Source of the DNA: Terriglobia bacterium
Lineage (GTDB): Bacteria > Acidobacteriota > Terriglobia > Acidiferrales > UBA7541
Assembly: GCA_020073605.1 (NCBI GenBank)
Contig: JAIQEW010000005.1
Location: forward strand, 264,754 to 328,753
Length of the DNA stretch: 64,000 bases
Reading direction: 5' to 3'
The notes under the pieces are model-generated. The model saw only the letters and a program-made list of their open reading frames with translations. It ran no database searches and was not told the origin of the DNA. The position numbers and the translations under genes are program-made. Below are positions 1 through 5,931 of the stretch, piece after piece (within the stretch, counting starts at the first letter, position 1; every line of letters starts with the position of its first letter).

Positions 1-672
1 TATTCGGCGCACAATCTCGACGGAAAGAAGGCGTGCAAGAAGGATCTTCTCGCGGCGTTCAAATTGCCGGAGGAGAATCTGGAGCGGCCGCTGATCGGGA
101 TCGTTTCGCGCTTCGCGGACCAGAAGGGATTTGACCTGATCGCGGAGATTGCGGGCGACCTGATGAAAGAGAATCTCGCGATCGTCGCGCTGGGGACGGG
201 CCAGCCGGAATACGAGAAGCTCTTCAAAGCGGTCGCGGAGAAATATTCGGCGCGCGTGGGCGTGAAAATCGGTTACGATAACACCCTCGCGCACAAAATC
301 GAGGCCGGAGCGGACATGTTTTTGATGCCGTCCCGCTACGAGCCGTGCGGGCTGAACCAGATTTACAGCCTGCGCTACGGCACGGTTCCGGTGGTGCGCG
401 CGACCGGCGGACTCGACGACACGATTCAGAACTTCGGTTCGAAGACACAGCAGGGAACTGGGTTCAAGTTCGAGGAGTACGACGGAGAGGCGCTTCTCGC
501 GTGCGTTCGGGCCGCGCTCAAGGCATACCGCGACCCGAAGGCGTGGCACGCGGTGCAGGCCAACGGCATGGCAAAGGATTTTTCGTGGAAGACTTCCGCG
601 GCGGCGTATGTCACGCTATATGAAGCAGCTAAGAGAGCTCGAATCCCAAGGGTAGCTGGATCATCTAAATAA
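1..672 (+). CDS. glgA: Glycogen synthase, C-terminal part (truncated by window start)
   Basis: The frame is open from base 1, so the gene begins outside the window; 223 residues are visible. The encoded part is the C-terminal Rossmann domain of a GT5 glycogen/starch synthase, which transfers glucose from ADP-glucose to a growing alpha-1,4-glucan in the cytoplasm. Diagnostic stretches are RPLIGIVSRFADQKGFDLI near the start, then SRYEPCGLNQIYSLRYGTVP (the conserved nucleotide-sugar-binding glutamate region), then GGLDDTI and the GTGFKF segment. The end TSAAAYVTLYEAA is usual for the family. A thioredoxin gene follows 49 bp downstream on the same strand. The assignment is firm; the start and N-terminal domain cannot be judged here. 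Confidence 0.95.
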   Translation, partial: YSAHNLDGKKACKKDLLAAFKLPEENLERPLIGIVSRFADQKGFDLIAEIAGDLMKENLAIVALGTGQPEYEKLFKAVAEKYSARVGVKIGYDNTLAHKIEAGADMFLMPSRYEPCGLNQIYSLRYGTVPVVRATGGLDDTIQNFGSKTQQGTGFKFEEYDGEALLACVRAALKAYRDPKAWHAVQANGMAKDFSWKTSAAAYVTLYEAAKRARIPRVAGSSK

Positions 673-721
673 CGGCGCGAGAACCGGCCGAGCGGTCCGG
701 AAGGCGCTGTAAAGGGGAATC

Positions 722-1057
722 ATGGCAGACAACATCCAAGCCGTAACAGACGCAAGTTTTCAGGCCGACGTAATCGAAGCCAGCAAGACGCAGCCCGTGA
801 TGGTCGATTTCTGGGCCGACTGGTGCCGGCCGTGCCACGCGCTGACACCCACGGTCGAGGAGATCGCGCGGGAGCAAGCGGGTAAGATCAAGGTCGTGAA
901 ACTCAACGTCGATGAGAACATGAACGTGCCGGGAAAGTTCAACATCCGTGGCATACCGACCCTGTTGCTCTTCAAGGGCGGGCAGGTGGCGGACCAGATC
1001 GTCGGCGCGGTGCCGAAAGATCAGATCGTCAAGGCCATCGAGCGCCACACCTCCTAG
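722..1057 (+). CDS. trxA: Thioredoxin
   Basis: A 111-residue single-domain thioredoxin, the normal length for the family. The redox motif is WCRPC (Cys35 and Cys38), so Arg replaces the usual Gly of WCGPC; this variation is known in thioredoxins and may shift redox potential. The cis-proline segment GIPTLLLF (Pro79) and the preceding DFWADW strand are intact. It would act as a general cytoplasmic disulfide reductase, recharged by thioredoxin reductase (not in this window). The start ATG is preceded by aaggggaatc, an acceptable ribosome-binding site. No signal peptide or membrane segment is present. A hairpin at 1091-1112 follows the stop. Confidence 0.96.
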   Translation: MADNIQAVTDASFQADVIEASKTQPVMVDFWADWCRPCHALTPTVEEIAREQAGKIKVVKLNVDENMNVPGKFNIRGIPTLLLFKGGQVADQIVGAVPKDQIVKAIERHTS

Positions 1058-1090
1058 GCGCGATTCCTTCTCGAGTTGAAATCCTTCCAG

Positions 1091-1112
1091 GGGGCGGACC
1101 ACGGTCCGCCCC
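1091..1112 (+). terminator. Hairpin after trxA
   Basis: The sequence reads GGGGCGGAC, then a four-base loop (cacg), then GTCCGCCCC: a perfect 9-bp stem lying 33 bp after the trxA stop. There is no convincing U-tract afterwards (taagtgtt), so it may be a weak terminator or an mRNA-stabilising hairpin. Confidence 0.45.
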
Positions 1113-1349
1113 TAAGTGTTCCGCTGCGAGTTTGAGCTGCGCGACCGCAGCATGAACCAGTTTCTTGCGCCGACCACGGTGTCTTCGGCCACGATTAGAA
1201 ACCTGACCTTTTAAATTCCGCCGGGTGAGTTGTCACCTTCTGTGAAGCTATCCACCGGAGTGTTGGAGTCTGGTATCCCCGTAATAGATCGCGCCCATAT
1301 TAGCCGACACGCAGTGTGCGTCGTTGCGGCGCGCAGATCGAGACGGGAG

Positions 1350-1355
1350 TATAAT
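1350..1355 (+). promoter_or_regulatory. Probable -10 box of the radical SAM gene
   Basis: A consensus TATAAT lies 22 bp before the ATG at 1377, in an otherwise GC-rich region. Transcription would start near 1362. The -35 match (TTGCGG, 1324-1329) is poorly spaced, so the promoter is plausible rather than certain. Confidence 0.45.
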
Positions 1356-1376
1356 TAATGTGAACGGTAATCTCCC

Positions 1377-2501
1377 ATGCAAGACCTGAAAATTCTCGAT
1401 CCCGCCTCTTCGCTCCACGAAGCCCGCTGGTGGGAGCCTGAGCCAAACAACAAGGTGCACTGTTACCTTTGCCCGCGCCACTGTCACATTGGCGAAGGGC
1501 AGGCCGGGTTCTGCTTCATCCGCGCGAATCAGGGCGGCAAACTATACAGCCTTGGCTACGCGCATCCTGCCGCGCTACAGGTCGATCCCATCGAGAAAAA
1601 GCCTCTCAACCACTTTCTTCCCGGCACGCGCGTCTTTTCGATGGGCACGGCCGGCTGTAACATGGGCTGCTTTTTCTGCCAGAACTGGAGCATTTCGAAA
1701 TCCCGCGCCGATCAGGTTGGCTCGTCGGACATTCCGCCCGAAGACGTCGTCCAGCTCGCGATTCGTTACGGCTGCCCGTCGATCGCTTTCACCTACAACG
1801 AGCCGACCATCTGGGGCGAATACGTCATCGACATCTGCCAGGCCGCGAAGGAATACGGCATCAAGACAGTCATGGTCTCGAACGGCTACGTCACCCGTGA
1901 AGCCTTTCACGACATCTACGACCACATCGACGCTGCCAACATCGACCTGAAGGCATTCACCGAGAATTTCTACGGCCGGATGACGCTCACGCACCTTCAG
2001 CCGGTTCTCGATACCCTCCAGTGGCTGAAGAACGAGACGAAGGTCTGGTTCGAGATCACGAACCTGATCATTCCGACGCTCAACGATGCTCCGTCCGAGA
2101 CCCGCGCCCTTGCGGAATGGGTCCTCGAGCATCTCGGGCCGGATGTGCCGCTGCATTTCACGGCCTTCCACCCCGATTTCAAGCTGCAGGACAAGCCGGG
2201 CACGCCGCCGGAAACGTTGCATGCCGCGCGCGCCACAGCTCTCGAGGTCGGGCTGCACTATGTTTATGAGGGCAACATTCACAGCGATGGCGGGCACACA
2301 TTCTGCCCGTCCTGCAAGACGCTCCTGATTCGGCGCTCCTGGCACGATGTGCAGCAGAATCGCCTCAAGGACGGCTGCTGCCCGAACTGCGGTTTGGCGA
2401 TCCCCGGCCGTTGGACCAACACGCGGGCTGACTTGGAAGGAAGCGGGCGCCGAAAGGCAGCAGCATTCGCATCGGAACGGTATGAGGATCTGAATCTCTA
2501 G
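1377..2501 (+). CDS. amrS: AmmeMemoRadiSam-type radical SAM enzyme (AmrS; PflA-like)
   Basis: A 374-residue radical SAM protein. The cluster-binding motif is CNMGCFFC (Cys94, Cys98, Cys101; CX3CX2C), followed by QNWSIS, the typical AmrS sequence. The N-terminus has a second cysteine group (CYLCPRHC and GFC, residues 29-46). The C-terminus, CPSCK and then CCPNCG, looks like a zinc ribbon. The usual motifs for SAM binding (FTYNEPT; MVSNGYV; NIDLKAF) are present. These enzymes are often annotated as pyruvate formate-lyase activators, but AmrS proteins normally occur with AmrA and AmrB; neither partner is in this window, and the substrate is unknown. The gene stands alone; an IS1595-family element has inserted 70 bp after its stop without disrupting it. 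Confidence 0.88.
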   Translation: MQDLKILDPASSLHEARWWEPEPNNKVHCYLCPRHCHIGEGQAGFCFIRANQGGKLYSLGYAHPAALQVDPIEKKPLNHFLPGTRVFSMGTAGCNMGCFFCQNWSISKSRADQVGSSDIPPEDVVQLAIRYGCPSIAFTYNEPTIWGEYVIDICQAAKEYGIKTVMVSNGYVTREAFHDIYDHIDAANIDLKAFTENFYGRMTLTHLQPVLDTLQWLKNETKVWFEITNLIIPTLNDAPSETRALAEWVLEHLGPDVPLHFTAFHPDFKLQDKPGTPPETLHAARATALEVGLHYVYEGNIHSDGGHTFCPSCKTLLIRRSWHDVQQNRLKDGCCPNCGLAIPGRWTNTRADLEGSGRRKAAAFASERYEDLNL

Positions 2502-2532
2502 CCGGTGAAGGAATAAAGAGCGCCGGCAACGC

Positions 2533-2564
2533 GGCCTCTGCCGTGACAGGCCGTCATTCAACCC
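2533..2564 (-). pseudogene. Possible relic of a tRNA-Asp anticodon arm
   Basis: The stretch cctctgccgtgacagg, with cgcg just before it, matches the anticodon arm of the intact tRNA-Asp at 8084-8160 in 20 of 21 positions; similarity then fades. It cannot fold as a full tRNA. It borders the IS target site, so it may be a leftover of an earlier tRNA-associated insertion. Chance cannot be fully excluded. Confidence 0.3.
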
Positions 2565-2571
2565 CAAGCCT
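2564..2571. repeat. Left target-site duplication of the IS
   Basis: The 8-bp sequence ccaagcct lies immediately outside the left inverted repeat and is repeated exactly at 4894-4901. The match extends to 11 bp (accccaagcct) because the three preceding bases happen to equal the right end of the element. Confidence 0.88.
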
Positions 2572-2601
2572 GGTAATTATCCCCACAAGACAAGTAGGCC
2601 A
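2572..2601 (+). repeat. Left terminal inverted repeat of the IS
   Basis: Thirty bases that match the reverse complement of 4864-4893 with six mismatches and no gaps. The outer block (ggtaa.tatccc) and inner block (acaagtaggcca) are the conserved parts, as expected for two transposase-contact regions. Confidence 0.88.
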
Positions 2602-2629
2602 AAATGTGGTACTTTTGGAGGTGACGGAG

Positions 2630-2701
2630 ATGATGCATCTGAATGTGAAGGTGCATCATGAAGGGATGCACTCTCTTGGAACTCCTGCGCTTTTACGCTG
2701 A
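2630..2701 (+). CDS. Possible 23-residue leader peptide upstream of the HEPN-like gene
   Basis: An ATG at 2630 sits 6 bp after a strong ribosome-binding site (GGAGGTG, 2617-2623), better than that of the downstream gene. The frame runs 23 codons to a TGA at 2699-2701 and overlaps the start of the HEPN-like gene in another frame. The bases ATGATGCA (2630-2637) can pair with TGCATCAT (2652-2659), which would bury the HEPN start codon in a hairpin; ribosomes on the leader would open it. The existence of the peptide is inferred only from the signal and layout. Confidence 0.35.
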   Translation: MMHLNVKVHHEGMHSLGTPALLR

Positions 2702-3461
2702 AGCCTATCTTCGGCTTGCGAAGGAACTGCAAGACTTAGAAATGTGCCTCTATGCCGATAGACTTGAAAACGTTCATGCTGGAAAAGAAGAATCGGTTCT
2801 CCATGAACCAGAACACGCGAAGTTGGTATTAATTAGCGCGAAAATGTCGTGTGAGAAGATTGGGTTACAAGTGTCCGCTGTTCATGCTGGAGAATTGTTG
2901 ACTTCCGTTGCACGCAAGCGCCTGACTTCGAGCGATGTGAAAGCTCTCCATGAAAACATTGATCGGGAGTTGAGCTGTCATTTCTTTGTCGGAATATCAG
3001 AAGATCGAAAAGCCTTTTACTGTGAAAGTCTCAAGGGGTGGGAGGAAATCACCGCGAAGTTTCCAGAAGCAACGGAAGATATAGAAGAAATGAATAAGTG
3101 TTTCGCGCTCTGCCGATATTCAGCGGCAGTCTTTCACTCCCTTCTCGTAATAGAACATGGCTTGGTTAAGTTCGGAAATCTGTTGGGGGTGATCGATCCG
3201 AAGGTAGGTTGGGATGCAAGTTATAGAAAGCTAGAATCAATCGTCAACGCTGGCAGGAATGAAAATAAGACTGGCCTAGAATTCAGTTCGCTTGAGCAAT
3301 TGAATGTTTGCGTTCAGGCCATGAAATTGGCGTGGCGCAATAAAGTAGATCATGCCGCTGGGAAACCTCAAGTAATGGGTGGTGGATTTGCGCCTTATGT
3401 AGCAGAAGAAATCATTTCTACGACCCGTGGGTTCATGCGCCGATTGTCAGAAATTTCTTGA
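2658..3461 (+). CDS. IS passenger: HEPN-like hypothetical protein
   Basis: A 267-residue, probably all-helical soluble protein without signal peptide or membrane segment. I do not recognise a named family. Near the C-terminus it has WRNKVDHAAG, where Arg227 and His232 fit the RX4H motif of HEPN domains, the catalytic motif of many toxin and defence ribonucleases; Asn after the Arg also fits. The flanking helices (CFALCRYSAAVFHSLLVIEH and the C-terminal VAEEIISTTRGFMRRL) are consistent with that fold. The start has AAGGTG at a suitable distance. The gene is more AT-rich than the chromosome around it, lies inside the IS1595 element, and converges with the 95-residue gene 10 bp away. Nuclease activity is an inference from one motif. 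Confidence 0.6.
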   Translation: MKGCTLLELLRFYAEAYLRLAKELQDLEMCLYADRLENVHAGKEESVLHEPEHAKLVLISAKMSCEKIGLQVSAVHAGELLTSVARKRLTSSDVKALHENIDRELSCHFFVGISEDRKAFYCESLKGWEEITAKFPEATEDIEEMNKCFALCRYSAAVFHSLLVIEHGLVKFGNLLGVIDPKVGWDASYRKLESIVNAGRNENKTGLEFSSLEQLNVCVQAMKLAWRNKVDHAAGKPQVMGGGFAPYVAEEIISTTRGFMRRLSEIS

Positions 3462-3471
3462 GAGCATGTTC

Positions 3472-3759
3472 CTAATTTGCTTTAGGGGGTTTTTCTTCAA
3501 ATGGCCCGAACTGGTGTTCAACAAGCGCTATTGCTAGCCGAAGAGTTTGCAAGGGCTGAGAGAGAGCTTCTTGCTGCTTTTGGTCTAAGGGACTGTTCAG
3601 ATTATCTTGAAAAGCCTGCTTTAGTTCCTCAGAAGGAAGCAGCGTCAATCGCAAGGCGCGTAACTCCAAAACGAAAGCATTCAAGACCTGCTGTAAACCC
3701 GCCATATTCGAGAATCCGTTCCTGACGTGTAATGCTAGGTTCTTCGTTTCGTCTTGCAT
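3472..3759 (-). CDS. IS passenger: small hypothetical protein
   Basis: A 95-residue protein, predicted helical, rich in Leu and Gln, starting MQDETKNLALHV and ending in a Pro/Lys-rich tail. No family recognised. The start is well supported by a textbook ribosome-binding site: the minus strand reads AAAAGGAGGCGAAGCG directly before the ATG. It is convergent with the HEPN-like gene (10 bp between stops) and has the same orientation as the transposase. It could be an antitoxin-like partner, an accessory transposition factor or unrelated cargo; the sequence does not decide. Confidence 0.6.
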   Translation of the reverse strand: MQDETKNLALHVRNGFSNMAGLQQVLNAFVLELRALRLTLLPSEELKQAFQDNLNSPLDQKQQEALSQPLQTLRLAIALVEHQFGPFEEKPPKAN

Positions 3760-3795
3760 CGCTTCGCCTCCTTTTGATCGTGATAGACTAGGCCT

Positions 3796-3933
3796 ATGAC
3801 GCGAACGAACAAGGAACTAAAACCCAGGGAAGAAACGCAGAAGAAGATGCATGGTATCACGCGCACGGGATTCCACGCTCTGTTACGGAAAGCCTCTAAA
3901 CCTGCCTCGAAGCCCTCTCCAAGATCGACCTGA
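3796..3933 (+). CDS. Possible small basic protein of the IS
   Basis: A 45-codon frame starting at ATG 3796 and overlapping the 3' end of the transposase gene on the opposite strand. The product is very basic (MTRTNKELKPREE at the start, then HGITRTGFHALLRKASKPA). There is no clear ribosome-binding site. I list it because the HGITRTGFHALL segment looks protein-like and the position is free of other genes up to 3895; it may still be spurious. Confidence 0.3.
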   Translation: MTRTNKELKPREETQKKMHGITRTGFHALLRKASKPASKPSPRST

Positions 3934-4834
3934 ATTGCTGGTTTCCCATGTGCCGCCTGTTGTACCGGAAGCAGTATTCATCCAAGTAGGTCTGCAAATA
4001 CTCCGGCGAAACCGAGTGATAGACTCCGCCTATTCCGCGCTTGATTAGGCTCCAAAGTCCCTCAACGCTGTTGGTATGGATGTGGCCTTGAACGTAGATT
4101 CTCCGATCATGCTTGATTGTGTAGTGGCGGAATTTGGCGGGTTTGCGATCACTGGTACGCATTGTCCCGATACCGTCATAGCTGCGGTGTTGGTCGGTGT
4201 AAATTGTGCTTCCGGGCAGGACGTGCTTGCGAATCTGCTTCAGCAAGGTAGAGCCTTTCACGTCTTTGACTACCTTGGCGACTACCAAGCCTTTGCGTTG
4301 CACGATGCCGATAACAGGGGTTTTCTTCTTATCCCCGCGCATCGGTCTGCCAGTTCCGTACTTACGGACCCCGCCGTAGTACATTTCATCTACCTCGACC
4401 GTTGGTCCCTCCAATTGCAGATCGCCTTCTGACAACAGACTGCGGACCTGCTTGAAGATGCGCCATGCGGTTTTGTAGGTGACGCCAGTCTCGCGCTGGA
4501 CCTGCTTTGCGGAGATGCCACAGCGTGTAGAACCCATGAGATACATGGCATAGAACCAAGTTTTGAGCGGGGTGCTGGACTTCTCGAAGATAGTCCCCGC
4601 CAGCGGATAGATGTGGGAGCCGCAGGACTGGCACGCATACGCGGTACGATTGCCAACGCGATAGTGCTTAGTCGATTTGCGGCACTTCGCGCAGGGAGCC
4701 ATGCCGTTCGGCCAGCGTTGCTCTTTGATGTATTCCAAGCACGCTGAATCGTTGGGAAACTCGTTATTGAAGTCCCGCATTGAATAGCGTAGTTCTGCGG
4801 GTATGTGCTGCTTAACTTTGCCGTCGTTTGCCAT
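3896..4834 (-). CDS. IS1595-family (ISXO2-like) transposase
   Basis: A 312-residue DDE transposase. An N-terminal zinc ribbon is visible (CAKC at 48-51 and CQSC at 68-71), then the helical DNA-binding region and the catalytic core: VEVDEMYYGG (Asp149), IYTDQHRSY (Asp214) and HTNSVEGLWSLIKRG (Asn255, Glu258), the arrangement of IS1595 enzymes. The end YRFNRR-type segment appears as FRYNRR. Length is normal and no frameshift or stop interrupts it, so it is probably active. It would bind the inverted repeats at 2572-2601 and 4864-4893. It is the only transposase in the window. Confidence 0.95.
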   Translation of the reverse strand: MANDGKVKQHIPAELRYSMRDFNNEFPNDSACLEYIKEQRWPNGMAPCAKCRKSTKHYRVGNRTAYACQSCGSHIYPLAGTIFEKSSTPLKTWFYAMYLMGSTRCGISAKQVQRETGVTYKTAWRIFKQVRSLLSEGDLQLEGPTVEVDEMYYGGVRKYGTGRPMRGDKKKTPVIGIVQRKGLVVAKVVKDVKGSTLLKQIRKHVLPGSTIYTDQHRSYDGIGTMRTSDRKPAKFRHYTIKHDRRIYVQGHIHTNSVEGLWSLIKRGIGGVYHSVSPEYLQTYLDEYCFRYNRRHMGNQQFRSILERASRQV

Positions 4835-4863
4835 GTCCTATCCCTCGACAGGATTCTCTCAAA

Positions 4864-4893
4864 TGGCCTACTTGTTGTCAAGGGATACTTACC
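4864..4893 (-). repeat. Right terminal inverted repeat of the IS
   Basis: Reverse complement partner of 2572-2601, lying 29 bp upstream of the transposase start codon on the minus strand. The transposase promoter probably overlaps this end. Confidence 0.88.
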
Positions 4894-4901
4894 CCAAGCC
4901 T
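4894..4901. repeat. Right target-site duplication of the IS
   Basis: An exact copy of ccaagcct directly outside the right inverted repeat. Joining the flanks at this site restores the pre-insertion sequence between amrS and the polymerase module. Confidence 0.88.
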
Positions 4902-4929
4902 TTACTTTCGCTTTCTATTCGCCTACCAT
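4901..4929 (+). promoter_or_regulatory. Possible promoter of the polymerase module
   Basis: TTTACT (4901-4906) and TACCAT (4924-4929) are 17 bp apart and lie 27 bp before the ATG at 4957. Each matches the sigma-70 consensus in 4 of 6 positions. The -35 box starts on the last base of the target duplication, so the IS insertion would have left it intact. Confidence 0.3.
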
Positions 4930-4956
4930 CGTAATCGTTCTCGACAGCAAGCCACC

Positions 4957-5577
4957 ATGATCTCTCCCGCCAGCCCGACATGCGCAGACGTCACTAATTC
5001 CCCAGCGCCGTGGGTGCTGCCCGGATCGGGCCTCTCCGTATTTTATGGCCGGCCGGAAGCGCCCCGGCTTTCGCACTACTTTTTGCCGCGCGTCTTGCTG
5101 AGCGGCAGGCGCGTGCTGTACGTGGATGGGGCAAACCGCTTCGATCCGCTGCTCCTGGCGCGAATGGCTCGCCAGCGAGGACGAACGCCAGCCGAGTTTT
5201 ACGAGCGGGTGCGCGTGGCGCGGGCCTTCACCTGTTTTCAACTGACCGAGCTGCTGGGCCGCGTGCCGCGCCTTCTTGCCGGATTTACCGCCGAGGCCCT
5301 GATCGTCACCGGACTGCCGGAGTTGTACTTCGATGAAGATGTGCACGAGCGCGAAGCGCGGGTTTCCTTTCGCCGCGCGCTTACTGCGCTTGGCGCGTTG
5401 CGTTCTCTGCCTTTGGGCATCGCGCTTTTTTCCGACGCCACATCGTTTCAAACGCCGCGGCGCGGGATGTTCCGCGATCTGACCTCGCAGGCTTCGCATA
5501 TTTGGCACTTCGATCTCGATAGCGACGGCAAGCTGCGCCTCCTGGGCGAAAAAGCGGCGCTGCCACTTCCGGCGTGA
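4957..5577 (+). CDS. RecA/Rad51-fold protein lacking a P-loop, first gene of the PolB module
   Basis: A 206-residue protein from ATG 4957; an in-frame upstream extension runs into the IS and is not used. The segment RRVLYVDGANRFDPLLLARM followed by RGRTPAEFYERVRVARAF closely resembles the core of Rad51/RadA/KaiC-type RecA ATPases (VLYIDTE, then the FRPERI-like and ARAY segments). Where the Walker A P-loop should be, the sequence reads FYGRPEAPRLSHYF, so the Gly-Lys-Thr is missing and ATP hydrolysis is unlikely. ALIVTGLPELYF fits the Walker B strand. It is followed 9 bp later by a small gene and then by a family B DNA polymerase. The layout recalls ImuA, the RecA-like partner of the ImuB/DnaE2 mutasome, but homology is not claimed. 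Role in DNA repair synthesis is inferred. Confidence 0.65.
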   Translation: MISPASPTCADVTNSPAPWVLPGSGLSVFYGRPEAPRLSHYFLPRVLLSGRRVLYVDGANRFDPLLLARMARQRGRTPAEFYERVRVARAFTCFQLTELLGRVPRLLAGFTAEALIVTGLPELYFDEDVHEREARVSFRRALTALGALRSLPLGIALFSDATSFQTPRRGMFRDLTSQASHIWHFDLDSDGKLRLLGEKAALPLPA

Positions 5578-5586
5578 GGATTCGTC

Positions 5587-5931
5587 ATGGGCCGCACACT
5601 CCCCACCTTTGTCCAGTTAGTCGAAGAAGCGGCCCAGAAATGGCGGAAGTTTCGCCGCGCCTTGCGGCGCGAAGACCAGGAACACTTTGACCGGCTGTTT
5701 CATCGCGTCCGCTGCTACACGCAAGCGGCGACGTACCAGTGCAACGACAACCCGATGGAAGCCATTCTGCTTTCCATTGCACTAGACCAAGAGAAGCGGA
5801 TTGCGACGCTCGAAAGATTGGCAGGGTGCGAACATGCGTCTCACGGGATGGATTCTCGACCTTTACCCTTGCCCGCAGGGGATGACGCTCTGGCTGCTGA
5901 CCCCGAACCAGACCACACACAAACTGACTGA
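5587..5931 (+). CDS. Small helical protein of the PolB module
   Basis: A 114-residue protein that begins 9 bp after the RecA-fold gene, behind gaggattcgtc ATG (GAGGA ribosome-binding site). Residues 1 to about 80 look helical and charged (VEEAAQKWRKFRRALRRED, then HFDRLFHRVRCYTQAA and IEAILLS-like IALDQEKRIATLERL); the last 30 residues overlap the start of the polymerase gene by 98 bp and are low in structure. No family recognised. The overlap implies coupled translation with the polymerase, so it is probably a polymerase accessory or adaptor protein; that role is inferred from position only. Confidence 0.6.
   Translation: MGRTLPTFVQLVEEAAQKWRKFRRALRREDQEHFDRLFHRVRCYTQAATYQCNDNPMEAILLSIALDQEKRIATLERLAGCEHASHGMDSRPLPLPAGDDALAADPEPDHTQTD

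Larger units (their letters stand above)
1058..1376. other. Intergenic region between trxA and the radical SAM gene
   Basis: This 319-bp gap has no supported gene. It holds the hairpin at 1091-1112 and a likely promoter for the downstream radical SAM gene with a perfect TATAAT at 1350-1355. The best -35 candidate, TTGCGG at 1324-1329, lies 20 bp away, which is longer than ideal. Nothing else is evident. Confidence 0.5.
2572..4893. mobile_element. Complete IS1595-family element with passenger genes
   Basis: The element is 2322 bp. Its ends are 30-bp imperfect inverted repeats (24 of 30 identical; 2572-2601 and 4864-4893), both starting ggtaa and ending caagtaggcca. It is flanked by a perfect 8-bp direct repeat, ccaagcct, at 2564-2571 and 4894-4901; 8 bp is the duplication length known for IS1595. 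It carries a transposase on the minus strand (3896-4834), a HEPN-like gene on the plus strand (2658-3461), a 95-residue gene on the minus strand (3472-3759) and possibly a small ORF (3796-3933). IS1595 members with passenger genes are known. Intact ends and transposase suggest a recent insertion. Confidence 0.9.

Noticed and set aside
4828..4956. Upstream extension of the RecA-fold protein into the IS
   Set aside because: The extension is encoded by the IS end and would not have existed before insertion; ATG 4957 is the first start outside the element.
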